Positions 1 to 7,806 of a stretch of DNA of 64,000 bases are shown piece by piece (positions within the stretch are counted from its first letter, which is position 1; every line of letters begins with the position of its first letter). The stretch is from Herbidospora cretacea (GTDB lineage: Bacteria > Actinomycetota > Actinomycetes > Streptosporangiales > Streptosporangiaceae): the NCBI RefSeq assembly GCF_001570605.1, contig NZ_BBXG01000004.1, positions 310,001 through 374,000 of the forward strand, written 5' to 3'. Under the pieces are notes generated by a model. The model was not told the DNA's origin. It saw only the letters and a list, made by a program, of their open reading frames with translations, and searched no databases. The position numbers and the translations under genes were made by a program.

Positions 1-234
1 CACGTCGTACATGTGGACCATCTGGATCTGGATGCTGATCAGGTCGCGGCGGTCCACGCCGTTGTATCCGGGGTCGGCGACGAGCTCGCCGGGCGCGTGC
101 GTGCGGAAGATCTGAAACTTGTCGGTCGGGTCCATGCCGAGACCGTCGACCAGTGCCTGATGAACACCTTCGCTGATCTGCGGGCCCAGCCGTTCGGCGA
201 GGGAACGGTCGAGGTCGATCTGCACGAGAGGCAC
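1..234 (-). CDS. tautomerase family protein (3' end beyond window)
   Basis: This is a small cytoplasmic enzyme of the 4-oxalocrotonate tautomerase superfamily, of the Tautomerase_2 kind. The GTG start at 232-234 follows a good Shine-Dalgarno AAAGGAG, and the protein begins (M)PLVQIDLDRSL, so the processed N-terminus is the catalytic Pro1 that defines the family. It continues through FQIFRTHAPGELVADPGY, a stretch typical of these proteins. The 78 codons present run off the left edge, so the C-terminus is not seen. It lies 81 bp downstream of the LacI-family gene on the same strand, with an operator-like inverted repeat in between. Substrate unknown; the family call is confident. Confidence 0.8.
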   Translation of the reverse strand, partial: MPLVQIDLDRSLAERLGPQISEGVHQALVDGLGMDPTDKFQIFRTHAPGELVADPGYNGVDRRDLISIQIQMVHMYDV

Positions 235-251
235 TGGGACTCCTTTAAGAA

Positions 252-274
252 AGTTTCGGGAATTCTCCGAAACT
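252..274. promoter_or_regulatory. inverted repeat, possible LacI-family operator before the tautomerase gene
   Basis: AGTTTCGG (252-259) and CCGAAACT (267-274) form 8-bp arms around a 7-nt spacer, immediately upstream of the tautomerase ribosome-binding site. The GTTTCG/CGAAAC half-sites are the same as those in the LacI/sugar-operon intergenic region, so the same repressor may act here. This is inference from motif sharing. Confidence 0.5.
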
Positions 275-315
275 CCAATCGTTCGGTGACAACGTAGAGC
301 CGTCTTTCCGGGACG

Positions 316-1362
316 TCAAGGCTGTTTCGGGGAAGTTTCGGGCGGTGCCGCCGTGCTGTCCCTGATCACCAGGCTGGTCGAGAGCTCCAGCCGCAGCGGC
401 TCCTCGGCCGGGTGCTCCCCCTCCAGCACGTCGCGCACGGCCAGGACCGCCATCTGCGCCAGGGGCTGGCGGATGGTGGTGAGTTTCGGGGCCGTCCACT
501 CGCAGACCTCGGTGTCGTCGAAGCCCACGACGCTGAGGTCGTGGGGGATCCGCAGGCCGCGGACCCGCGCCTCCTCGTACACCCCGGCCGCCTGCTGGTC
601 GGAGGCGGCGAACACCGCGGTGGGAGGTTCGGGCAGGCCGAGCAGCTCGGCGGCGCCCAGCCGGCCGCTCTCGGGGTAGAAGTCGCCGGGCCTGATCAGG
701 CCCTCGTCGACCGGCAGGCCGGCCCGGCGCAGCGCGGCGCGGTAGCCGTCGAGGCGCTCCAGGCTGCAGGGGATGCCGTCGGGTCCGGTGATCATGCCGA
801 TCCGCCGGTGGCCCAACCCGATCAGGTGCTCGGTGGCGGTGAAGCCGCCGGCCCAGTTGGTGGCGCCGATCGTCGGGATGTCCTTGTCGTAGCCGCCCAT
901 CTGGTCGATGACCACGAAGGGCGCGTCGATCGTGCGCAGCCGGGCGGCCGACAGATGCTGGGTGCCCGACCCGACCAGGACCACGCCGTCGGTGGGACGG
1001 GAGGCGAGGGCCGGCAGCCATTCGCGCGGGTTCGCCTGCCGGTCGTGGGTGACCGTCAGCACCAGCCGGGCGCCCAGCCGGTAGGCCTCCTGCTCGGCTC
1101 CGCGCAGCAACTCGCTCGCCCAGGCGGTGTCGAGCTCGGTGATCACGAAGTCGACCAGACCCACTTTGCGTGGCTCTGACCTGGCCCTTCGCTGGTAGCC
1201 TGTGGCCTCCAGCGCAGCTTGCACGCGTCTGCGGGTGTCCGGGCCCACGGCGTCACGGCCGTTGAGCACCTTGCTCACGGTTGGCACGGATACCCCCGCC
1301 TCCCGTGCGACCACCGCGATGGTCACCCGGTCGGCGCGGCTGGCTGTGGCCCGCTTCGGCAC
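316..1362 (-). CDS. LacI-family transcriptional repressor of the sugar operon
   Basis: The 348-residue protein has the LacI layout. An N-terminal helix-turn-helix at about residues 13-34 (TIAVVAREAGVSVPTVSKVL) is followed by the hinge helix and a periplasmic-binding-protein-like effector domain (VGLVDFVITEL through to the C-terminus). The GTG start at 1360-1362 gives the usual short N-terminal arm; GAGG lies 4 nt upstream. The gene is divergent from the sugar-binding protein, permease and GH5 genes, so it most likely represses them and is relieved by an oligosaccharide. The 355-bp intergenic region carries several GAAAC/GTTTC palindromes that suit its operator. The inducer cannot be read from sequence. 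Confidence 0.92.
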   Translation of the reverse strand: MPKRATASRADRVTIAVVAREAGVSVPTVSKVLNGRDAVGPDTRRRVQAALEATGYQRRARSEPRKVGLVDFVITELDTAWASELLRGAEQEAYRLGARLVLTVTHDRQANPREWLPALASRPTDGVVLVGSGTQHLSAARLRTIDAPFVVIDQMGGYDKDIPTIGATNWAGGFTATEHLIGLGHRRIGMITGPDGIPCSLERLDGYRAALRRAGLPVDEGLIRPGDFYPESGRLGAAELLGLPEPPTAVFAASDQQAAGVYEEARVRGLRIPHDLSVVGFDDTEVCEWTAPKLTTIRQPLAQMAVLAVRDVLEGEHPAEEPLRLELSTSLVIRDSTAAPPETSPKQP

Positions 1363-1383
1363 GACACCTCATCATGCGTAGAT

Positions 1384-1628
1384 TCGATCTGTCGAAACTT
1401 TCTCACACCGTAGCACCGGCCGGGCCGGTGCCGTCCAGAGCGCTTTTGAACTGCGGAAACATGGACACGTTCGCAAAGAGGCAGCTCGGGGGAGCGGTGG
1501 CGACAGGTCATGCGAGATCTAGAGTTTCGAAACTCAACGGAAACAATTTAGCCGAAATTCTTGACACTGCCGAGAGCTCGGTGTTTCTCTCTTTCGAGAC
1601 CGCTTTCGAAACTTTCGGAAGTTTTCGG
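1384..1628. promoter_or_regulatory. operator cluster between LacI gene and sugar operon
   Basis: The 355-bp divergent spacer (1363-1717) holds a perfect 14-bp palindrome GAGTTTCGAAACTC (1522-1535), a second TTTCGAAA core (1604-1611) inside CTTTCGAAACTTTCGG, and a GTCGAAACTTTC half-site near the lacI-type gene (about 1391-1402). A TTGACA hexamer at 1561-1566 could be the -35 of the sugar operon, though I cannot assign a good -10. The elements resemble the CGAA-N-TTCG sites that I recall for xylan-type regulators in Streptomyces. The sites bracket the likely promoter, as expected for repression. Confidence 0.65.
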
Positions 1629-1717
1629 AAGCCTTGCCTGATCCGGCTCTCGTCGAACGGGGCGCGGAACGGCGTCAGTACCACGGTGCGTGCCTATCAC
1701 GCGCAAGGAGAGATCAC

Positions 1718-3109
1718 ATGCTGGGATCTTCGCGGATCTGGAAGCGTCGTCCCCTCGGCTTCGCCGCGGCGCTCATGAGCGGCGCGCTGGTGCTCGCCGG
1801 ATGCGCCGGCGGCGGCACACCCGCACAGAACGGCGCCCAGGGCGCCGACCAGGGGCCTGCCGACTCGGGCGAGATCACCTGGTGGGGGTGGACGCCCGAC
1901 GCGGCGCCCGCCAACGCCTATATCAAGGCCTTCAACAAGGTCTACCCGAACATCAAGGTCACCTTCAAGAAGCTCACGATCGACGGCTACGACGCGGCCA
2001 TCCGCCCGGCGCTCGCCTCGTCGGTCGGCCCGGACGTCTTCGACGTCGCCCCGGGAGCGGCCAACGGCTCCGTCGACATCTACGGCGTCAACGCCCTCGA
2101 CCTGAAGCCGGCCGTGGAGAAGGCGCTGGGCGCCGACTGGGAGTCGAAACTGGCTCCGATCGGCGTGTCGAGCCTGAAGAACGGTGACAAGCTGGCCGCC
2201 CTGTCGGTCGGCTCGGTCTTCTCCGGCACGGTCTGGGTCAACAAGGACCTGTTCGACAAGTACAAGCTCCAGCCGCCGACCAACTACGACGAGTGGAAGA
2301 AGGTCTGCGCGACCTTCAAGGCCAACAACGTCGGATGTTTCGTGCAGGGCGCCGCCCAGACCGCGTTCAACGAGGACACCCTCCAGGCGATCTCCAACAA
2401 CGTCCAGCCGGGCGTCTGGGAGAAGGCCCTCAAGAAGGAGGTGCCCTGGACCGACCCGACGATCGTCAAGGCGCTGACCCTGTGGAAGGGCCTGTTCGAC
2501 GACGGGATCATGCAGGAGGGCGCCCTCGGCACCCAGCAGTACCCCGACGCCAACAACGGCTTCATGTCCGGCAAGTACGCCATGGTCATGATGGGCAGCT
2601 GGTACATGCAGTACTCCACCGTGGAGGGCATGACGGCCGCCATCTCCGGCGCCGGCGTCGCCGACCCCAAGCCGTTCACCCAGCTCCCCATCGCCTTCCC
2701 CGACATCGCCGGCACCGGCAACGTGGGCTCCCTCTACGGTGACGCCGACTTCGGCCTGGCCGTGAACCAGAAGTCGAAGAACATCGCCGCCGCGACGACC
2801 TTCGCGACCTGGCTCGGCACCTCCGCCGAGGGCCAGCAGGCGGTGGCCGACATCCTCAACGACATCCCCGCCCTGGTCAGCGCCCAGCCCAACTGGGACG
2901 CCGTCAAGCTGGTCAACCCCGAGGCGCAGAAGCCCGCGCTGGAGAAGCTGATCTCCGACGCCGGCAAGTCGGACGAGCCGCGCCTGGCCACCGTGGTCGC
3001 CGACCTGCAGACCGCGATCGGCGTCGCGTCCACCACGGTGGCGGCCGGCGAGGCCACCCCCGAGGAGGCCGCGGCCACGCTGCAGGACACCGCTTCGAAG
3101 ATCAAGTAA
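1718..3109 (+). CDS. sugar ABC transporter substrate-binding lipoprotein
   Basis: This is the extracytoplasmic binding protein of a CUT1-type carbohydrate importer (solute-binding family 1), 463 residues. The ATG at 1718 follows AAGGAG and gives a lipoprotein signal: the basic stretch SSRIWKRR, a hydrophobic core, then the lipobox LVLAGC with the lipidated Cys at about residue 25. The mature protein begins with a Gly/Asn-rich linker and then ITWWGWTPD, the usual first strand of sugar-binding proteins. Two permeases and a GH5 hydrolase follow in the same operon. The ligand is probably a beta-glucan or other beta-linked oligosaccharide, inferred from the GH5 enzyme. Confidence 0.92.
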   Translation: MLGSSRIWKRRPLGFAAALMSGALVLAGCAGGGTPAQNGAQGADQGPADSGEITWWGWTPDAAPANAYIKAFNKVYPNIKVTFKKLTIDGYDAAIRPALASSVGPDVFDVAPGAANGSVDIYGVNALDLKPAVEKALGADWESKLAPIGVSSLKNGDKLAALSVGSVFSGTVWVNKDLFDKYKLQPPTNYDEWKKVCATFKANNVGCFVQGAAQTAFNEDTLQAISNNVQPGVWEKALKKEVPWTDPTIVKALTLWKGLFDDGIMQEGALGTQQYPDANNGFMSGKYAMVMMGSWYMQYSTVEGMTAAISGAGVADPKPFTQLPIAFPDIAGTGNVGSLYGDADFGLAVNQKSKNIAAATTFATWLGTSAEGQQAVADILNDIPALVSAQPNWDAVKLVNPEAQKPALEKLISDAGKSDEPRLATVVADLQTAIGVASTTVAAGEATPEEAAATLQDTASKIK

Positions 3110-3127
3110 CCCCCGAGGACGGAACCC

Positions 3128-4081
3128 TTGACCTCCACGACCACATCGAAGACCGGGGCACGCCGTCCTTCCGGGTCCTCCGCTCCGGGACAGCGTTCCC
3201 GGAGCGGGGCGATCCGCCCCTCCGGCCTTCCCTGGATCCTGCCCGCGTTCGTCTTCGTGGTCGGCATCCTCTACTACTGCATCGGCGAGACCGGTTATCT
3301 GTCGACCCTCGACTGGGACGGCACCAGCCCCACCCCGACCTCGGTGGGCCTGCAGAACTACCAGGACATCCTGGTCGACCCGATCTTCTGGCAGGCCATC
3401 TGGCACACGATCATCTTCTTCGTCGTCACCTTCACCGCGCAGACCGCGCTCGGCTTCGTGTTCGCGGCGCTGCTGCACTCGAAGGTGAAGCTCGCCACCC
3501 TCTACAAAGTGATCGTCTTCACCCCGGTGGTGATCGCCCCGGCGACGATGGCGCCGGTGTTCCGGCAGATGTTCGCCGCCGACGGCCAGCTCAACTGGTT
3601 CCTCGACCACATCGGCCTGGGCTTCCTCTCTCAGCCCTGGCTGGCCCAGTCGAGCACCGCGATGCCGGTGATCATGTTCATCACCGTCTGGAACTTCACC
3701 GGCCTGACCTTCGTGCTCTACTACGCCGCGATGGGCCAGATCGACCCCGAGGTGCTGGAGGCCGCCCGCACCGACGGCGCCAGCAACCTGCGCACCCTGG
3801 TCAGCATCGTCTGGCCCGGCGTCCGCAGCACCACGGTCGCGCTCGCCATGCTCAGCGTGATCGGGGCGCTGAAGACCTTCGACATCCCCTATCTGGTGAC
3901 GATCGGCGGCCCCAACTACGCCACCGAGTTCCTCGGCACCTACATCTACCGGATCAGCATCCCCAGCGCCCACGTCGGATACGGCGCCGCCCTGTCGATC
4001 ATGCTCCTCGTGCTGGCCCTGCTCGGCGCCATCGCCGTCGCCGCCCGCTCCAACCGGAAGGACGGTGAGAGCGGTGTTTGA
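3128..4081 (+). CDS. sugar ABC transporter permease, MalF type
   Basis: First integral-membrane subunit of the CUT1 importer, 317 residues. A Ser/Thr/Arg-rich cytoplasmic N-terminus precedes about six membrane helices, the first at PWILPAFVFVVGILYYC. The EAA loop (VLEAARTDGASNLRTLVSIVWPG) that docks the ATPase is well preserved. The start is a TTG at 3128, 18 bp after the binding-protein stop, preceded by GAGGACGG. No ATPase gene is present in the operon. Actinomycete CUT1 importers commonly share one MsiK-type ATPase encoded elsewhere, and I infer the same here. Confidence 0.9.
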   Translation: MTSTTTSKTGARRPSGSSAPGQRSRSGAIRPSGLPWILPAFVFVVGILYYCIGETGYLSTLDWDGTSPTPTSVGLQNYQDILVDPIFWQAIWHTIIFFVVTFTAQTALGFVFAALLHSKVKLATLYKVIVFTPVVIAPATMAPVFRQMFAADGQLNWFLDHIGLGFLSQPWLAQSSTAMPVIMFITVWNFTGLTFVLYYAAMGQIDPEVLEAARTDGASNLRTLVSIVWPGVRSTTVALAMLSVIGALKTFDIPYLVTIGGPNYATEFLGTYIYRISIPSAHVGYGAALSIMLLVLALLGAIAVAARSNRKDGESGV

Positions 4082-4862
4082 GGCCCGCCGCCCGTCGGCC
4101 AGGCTGCTGCTCCAGATCCTGGCCACCGCGATGGTCATCCCCTACCTGTTCCCGCTGGTCGTCATGGTCCAGGGGTCGCTGGCGGGGGAGGGCTGGGGCA
4201 ACTACCGCGCCGTCTTCGAGGTCGGCACGATCGGCACGTTCTTCAAGAGCAGCGTCATCATCTCCGCCTCGACGATCGTCATCGTGTACGTCCTGACGAT
4301 GCTCGCCGCCTTCGGCTTCTCCAAGCTGCGCGTGCGCCGCAAGGAGGTCTACTTCTGGATGATCCTGGCCGCGCTGACGCTGCCCGAGGTCGTCCTGCTC
4401 ACCCCGCTGTTCGCCACGACGCTGGCCCTCGGCGTGTACGACACCTACTGGGCCGTCGTGCTCCCGCTGGCCGCGCTGCAGATCCCGTTCACGGTGCTGA
4501 TCGCCCGCCGGTTCGTCGACGGTGTCCCGGACGCCCTGTTCGACGCCGCCCGGATCGACGGCGCGAGCACGTTCACCTCCTTCCGCTACATCATCATCCC
4601 GATGACGCGGCCGATCGCCGCGGCGATCGTGGTGCTGACGCTGATCGGCTCGTGGAACGCCTACCTGCTGCCGCTGGTCCTCATCCAGGACCCCGCTCAG
4701 CAGACCGTGACGCTGCTGCCGCAGTTCTTCGTCAGCCAGTTCAGCAACGACCAGACCAAGGTGCTGGCCAGCGCGGTCATCACCGCGATCCCCGAGATCG
4801 TCGCCTATCTCTGCCTGCAGGGCCTGTTCGAACGCGGCCTGGCCGCAGGCGCCGTCAAGTAA
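4065..4862 (+). CDS. sugar ABC transporter permease, MalG type
   Basis: Second membrane subunit of the CUT1 importer, 265 residues with about six helices and the EAA loop LFDAARIDGASTFTSFRYIIIP. The GTG at 4065 overlaps the end of the MalF-type gene by 17 nt; a second in-frame GTG at 4074 has a better-spaced GGAAGGA Shine-Dalgarno, so the true start may be nine bases later. The overlap implies translational coupling and equal subunit amounts. With the partner permease it forms the channel through which the oligosaccharide enters. Confidence 0.9.
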   Translation: MRAVFEARRPSARLLLQILATAMVIPYLFPLVVMVQGSLAGEGWGNYRAVFEVGTIGTFFKSSVIISASTIVIVYVLTMLAAFGFSKLRVRRKEVYFWMILAALTLPEVVLLTPLFATTLALGVYDTYWAVVLPLAALQIPFTVLIARRFVDGVPDALFDAARIDGASTFTSFRYIIIPMTRPIAAAIVVLTLIGSWNAYLLPLVLIQDPAQQTVTLLPQFFVSQFSNDQTKVLASAVITAIPEIVAYLCLQGLFERGLAAGAVK

Positions 4863-4877
4863 AGGATTACCTCCCCC

Positions 4878-6248
4878 ATGACCTTCCTCAGGGTCGACGG
4901 ACGCCGGTTCGTCGACGAGTCGGGCACGTCCATCCGCCTGCGCGGCGTCGCGGTCGGCGGCTGGCTGAACATGGAGAACTTCATCACCGGCTACGCGGCC
5001 AACGAGTCGCTGATGCGCAGCACGGTGCGCGAGGTCCTCGGCGAAGAGAAGTACGAGCTGTTCTTCGACCGCCTCCTGACCGCGTTCTTCAACGAGGACG
5101 ACGCGAAGCTGCTGGCCGAGATGGGCATGAACTGCGTCCGCCTCCCGGTCAACTACCGCCACTTCGAGGACGACGAGCGGCCCTTCGAGTTCAAGACCGA
5201 GGGCTTCCGGCACCTCGACCGGGCCGTGGAGGCGTGCGCCAAGCACGGCATCTACACCGTGATCGACCTGCACGCCCTGCCCGGCTCGCAGAACCACCAC
5301 TGGCACTCCGACAACATCACCCACCGCCCCCTGTTCTGGGACCACCCCCACTTCCAGGACCGCGTGGTCAAGATCTGGGAGCACATCGCCGAGCACTACA
5401 AGGACAACCCCTGGGTGGCCGGCTACAACCCGATCAACGAGCCCGCCGACGAGTCGCGCAAGGTGGTCGGCCCGTTCTACACCCGCCTGGTCCACGCGAT
5501 CCGCGCGATCGACGACCGGCACATCCTGTTCCTGGACGGCAACACCTACTCCACCGAGTTCGACGTCTTCGACGAGCCGTGGGACAACACCGTGTACGCC
5601 GCCCACGACTACGCCGCCCCCGGCCTGGGCGGCGGCGGCCCCTATCCGGGCGAGACCGCCGGGAAATACTGGGACAAGTCCACCCTGGAGGAGAAGTACG
5701 CCGAGCGCACCGAGTACTCCCGCCGCACCGGCACCCCCGTCTGGGTCGGCGAGTTCGGCCCCATCTACACCGGCGACGAGCCCCGCGACGCCGAGCTCCG
5801 GCAGCTCCTGGCCGACCAGCTCGACATCTTCAAGCGCGACGACGCCGGCTGGTCGATCTGGATGTACAAGGACCTGGGCCGCCAGGGACTGGTGACGGTG
5901 CGTCCCGACTCCCCGTACATGAAGCGGTTCGGGGACTTCGTGGCCAAGAAGGTGCGCCTGGGCGCCGACCAGTGGGGGAGCGACGGCACGGGCGTCGCCG
6001 AGGTGACCGGCCCCTACTACAAGATGATCGCCGACGAGTTCCCCGGCTTCGACCCCTACCCGTGGGGCCAGTACGACTGGGTCCGGACCCTGCTGCTGAA
6101 CCTGACGGTGGCCCAGCCGCTCGCCTACGAGTACGCCGAGCTGTTCCGCGACGTCTCCGACGAGGAGCTGATCGCGCTGGCCGACTCGTTCGCCCTGGCC
6201 AACTGCGACGTGCGCACCACCCTGCGCGACCAGATGATCGAGGGCTAG
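4878..6248 (+). CDS. glycoside hydrolase family 5, cytoplasmic
   Basis: A 456-residue (beta/alpha)8 retaining glycosidase of GH5 (clan GH-A). The acid/base Glu is seen in GYNPINEPA (E188), the nucleophile Glu in WVGEFGPIY (E292), and a conserved His/Tyr segment in AAHDYAAPG. There is no signal peptide, so it should cleave sugars after import by the transporter encoded just upstream (15-bp gap, AAAGGA Shine-Dalgarno). An intracellular GH5 with its own CUT1 importer suggests hydrolysis of short beta-linked oligosaccharides such as beta-1,3-, beta-1,4- or steryl/aryl glucosides; the exact linkage is not evident. Confidence 0.88.
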   Translation: MTFLRVDGRRFVDESGTSIRLRGVAVGGWLNMENFITGYAANESLMRSTVREVLGEEKYELFFDRLLTAFFNEDDAKLLAEMGMNCVRLPVNYRHFEDDERPFEFKTEGFRHLDRAVEACAKHGIYTVIDLHALPGSQNHHWHSDNITHRPLFWDHPHFQDRVVKIWEHIAEHYKDNPWVAGYNPINEPADESRKVVGPFYTRLVHAIRAIDDRHILFLDGNTYSTEFDVFDEPWDNTVYAAHDYAAPGLGGGGPYPGETAGKYWDKSTLEEKYAERTEYSRRTGTPVWVGEFGPIYTGDEPRDAELRQLLADQLDIFKRDDAGWSIWMYKDLGRQGLVTVRPDSPYMKRFGDFVAKKVRLGADQWGSDGTGVAEVTGPYYKMIADEFPGFDPYPWGQYDWVRTLLLNLTVAQPLAYEYAELFRDVSDEELIALADSFALANCDVRTTLRDQMIEG

Positions 6249-6259
6249 GGACCAGGTCG

Positions 6260-7159
6260 TCAGAGGTACGCGCGCGTCCACTCCTCGAAGGTGGTCAGGG
6301 GGATGCCGAAGGCGCGCGCGTACTCCGGCCGGGCGGGCTGGCCGACGACGCCGGTGCGCTCGTGCGAGACCGCCGCCCACGCGGGCATCCCCTTGGCGAT
6401 GGCCTCCTCCTCGGTCAGGTCGGGCGCGGCCACCTCGGTCCTCAGCGCGGCCGAGAGGGCCTTGGCGATCTCCGTCATGGAGCGGCGGTCGCTCGCCAGC
6501 TCCAGCTCGATCCCGTGGAACCGCTCGGGATCGGCGACGGCCGCGGCGGCGGCCCGCCCGATGTCGTCGACCGCGACCAGGGACAACTTGGTGTGCGGCT
6601 TGATCACGGTGGCCAGACCGCCCTCGACCCCGCGGGGAAACAGATAGGCCAGCTCGGGCAGGAAGTTCTCCATGAAGAAGCCCGGCTTGATCAGCGTCCA
6701 GTAGGTGAACCCCGCCTCCCGGACGCGGTCCTGGACGGCGCCCTTGGTAGCGTAGTAGGGGTCCATCCCGGCCCACCGTTCGACGGTCACCCGCTGCCCC
6801 GCGCCGGAGACCGACGTGTGCACGAACTGCGGCACCCCGGCGCTCCGCGCGGCCTCGATCAGGTTGACGGCCTGGGCCAGCTCGCCGTCGAAGTCGATGA
6901 CGGTCCCCGAAGGCCCCTCGGTCATCGGCGGCATCTGCACCGAGAACACCGCCCGCGCCCCGCGCGCGGCCTCGGCCAGGGACGCGGGGTCGGTGAGGTC
7001 GCCGGTCACCAGCTCGGCGCCCAGCTGCTCCACCGCCTTGGCCCGCGCCGTCGAGGGATCGCGGACCAGCGCCCGGACGGGCACCCCCGCCGCGATCAGG
7101 GCACGGGCGGTGGCCCCGCCCTGCCGGCCGGTCGCACCGGTGACCAGGACATACGACAT
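6260..7159 (-). CDS. NmrA-family NAD(P)-binding protein
   Basis: A 299-residue atypical short-chain dehydrogenase/NmrA-like protein. The N-terminus VLVTGATGRQGGATARAL is the dinucleotide-binding Rossmann motif, followed by VRALVRDP, in which the Arg after strand 2 suggests NADP(H). The rest matches NAD(P)H-binding NmrA proteins, with TSVSGAGQR in the central strand. Such proteins act as redox sensors or as reductases on small isoprenoid- or quinone-like molecules; the substrate is unknown. It is divergent from a TetR gene, with a strong operator in the 95-bp gap, so it is probably that regulator's target. Confidence 0.82.
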   Translation of the reverse strand: MSYVLVTGATGRQGGATARALIAAGVPVRALVRDPSTARAKAVEQLGAELVTGDLTDPASLAEAARGARAVFSVQMPPMTEGPSGTVIDFDGELAQAVNLIEAARSAGVPQFVHTSVSGAGQRVTVERWAGMDPYYATKGAVQDRVREAGFTYWTLIKPGFFMENFLPELAYLFPRGVEGGLATVIKPHTKLSLVAVDDIGRAAAAAVADPERFHGIELELASDRRSMTEIAKALSAALRTEVAAPDLTEEEAIAKGMPAWAAVSHERTGVVGQPARPEYARAFGIPLTTFEEWTRAYL

Positions 7160-7177
7160 GAGAACTCCCCAGAGGTT

Positions 7178-7200
7178 TAACCGGCGGACCCCGCCGGTTA
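7178..7200. promoter_or_regulatory. TetR-type operator between NmrA and TetR genes
   Basis: TAACCGGCGG (7178-7187) and CCGCCGGTTA (7191-7200) form perfect 10-bp arms around a 3-nt spacer. A third half-site-like CCGCCGTTTA lies about 20 bp further right (around 7226-7235). The site sits just upstream of both divergent start codons, the arrangement expected of an autoregulated TetR repressor. Confidence 0.75.
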
Positions 7201-7254
7201 TGTTCCGGTACGATACGGAGGGCCCCGCCGTTTAGCAATCCCCGAGGTGAGCCC

Positions 7255-7806
7255 ATGCGCGCCGACGCCCAGCGCAACTACGCGCGCCTGCTCTCGGTGG
7301 CAGCGGAGGAGATCGCCCTCAACGGCGCCGACGCCTCCCTGGAACAGATCGCCCGCCTCGCCGGCGTGGGGTCGGGCACGGTACGCCGCCACTTCCCCAA
7401 CCGGCACGCGCTCCTGGCCGCCGTCTTCCGCGAACGGGTGGAGTCGCTCCATGCCCACGCCGCCGACCTGACCGGCCGCCCCGACGCCCGGGCCGCGCTG
7501 CTGGAGTGGCTGACCGCCGTCACCACCTCGGCGGCCACCATCCGGGGCCTGGCCGTGGCCCTGAACCGCGACTGCGGCTTGGAGCCGGGGCCGGCCCACG
7601 AACACTGCGCGACCTCCCGTCTTCTGGAGGCCGGCGAACCCCTGGTCCGTCAGGCCGCCGGAGCCCTCGCGCCGGGCGTCACCGTCGCCGACCTCATCGC
7701 CCTGATCACCGGCATCGCCCTGGCCACCGAGAACCACCCCGACCCCGCCGAGGAGGCGAACCGCCTCCTCGGCCTGGCCTTCTCGGGCATCAGCCCGTCG
7801 GCCTGA
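7255..7806 (+). CDS. TetR-family transcriptional regulator
   Basis: 183 residues. The N-terminal TetR helix-turn-helix is clear (about residues 10-50: NYARLLSVAAEEIALNGAD, then LAGVGSGTVRRHFPNRHALL). The C-terminal ligand domain is of the SBP/TetR_C kind often seen with NmrA or oxidoreductase partners. The ATG at 7255 follows GAGGTGA. It probably represses itself and the divergent NmrA gene through the 23-bp palindrome in the spacer. The ligand is unknown. Confidence 0.88.
   Translation: MRADAQRNYARLLSVAAEEIALNGADASLEQIARLAGVGSGTVRRHFPNRHALLAAVFRERVESLHAHAADLTGRPDARAALLEWLTAVTTSAATIRGLAVALNRDCGLEPGPAHEHCATSRLLEAGEPLVRQAAGALAPGVTVADLIALITGIALATENHPDPAEEANRLLGLAFSGISPSA

Noticed and set aside
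1634-1717. Start of the sugar-binding protein at 1634
   Set aside because: The 28 extra residues precede the signal peptide and would spoil it; ATG 1718 has AAGGAG.
1697-4138. Leftward open frame of about 810 codons under the sugar ABC genes
   Set aside because: It mirrors three well-supported genes on the other strand, has low-complexity Gly/Val/Glu/Arg composition, no ribosome-binding site and no family motif; it is a byproduct of third-position GC bias.
3999-7277. Leftward open frame of about 1090 codons
   Set aside because: It is antisense to the MalG-type permease and GH5 genes and out of frame with the NmrA gene; composition is typical of shadow frames.
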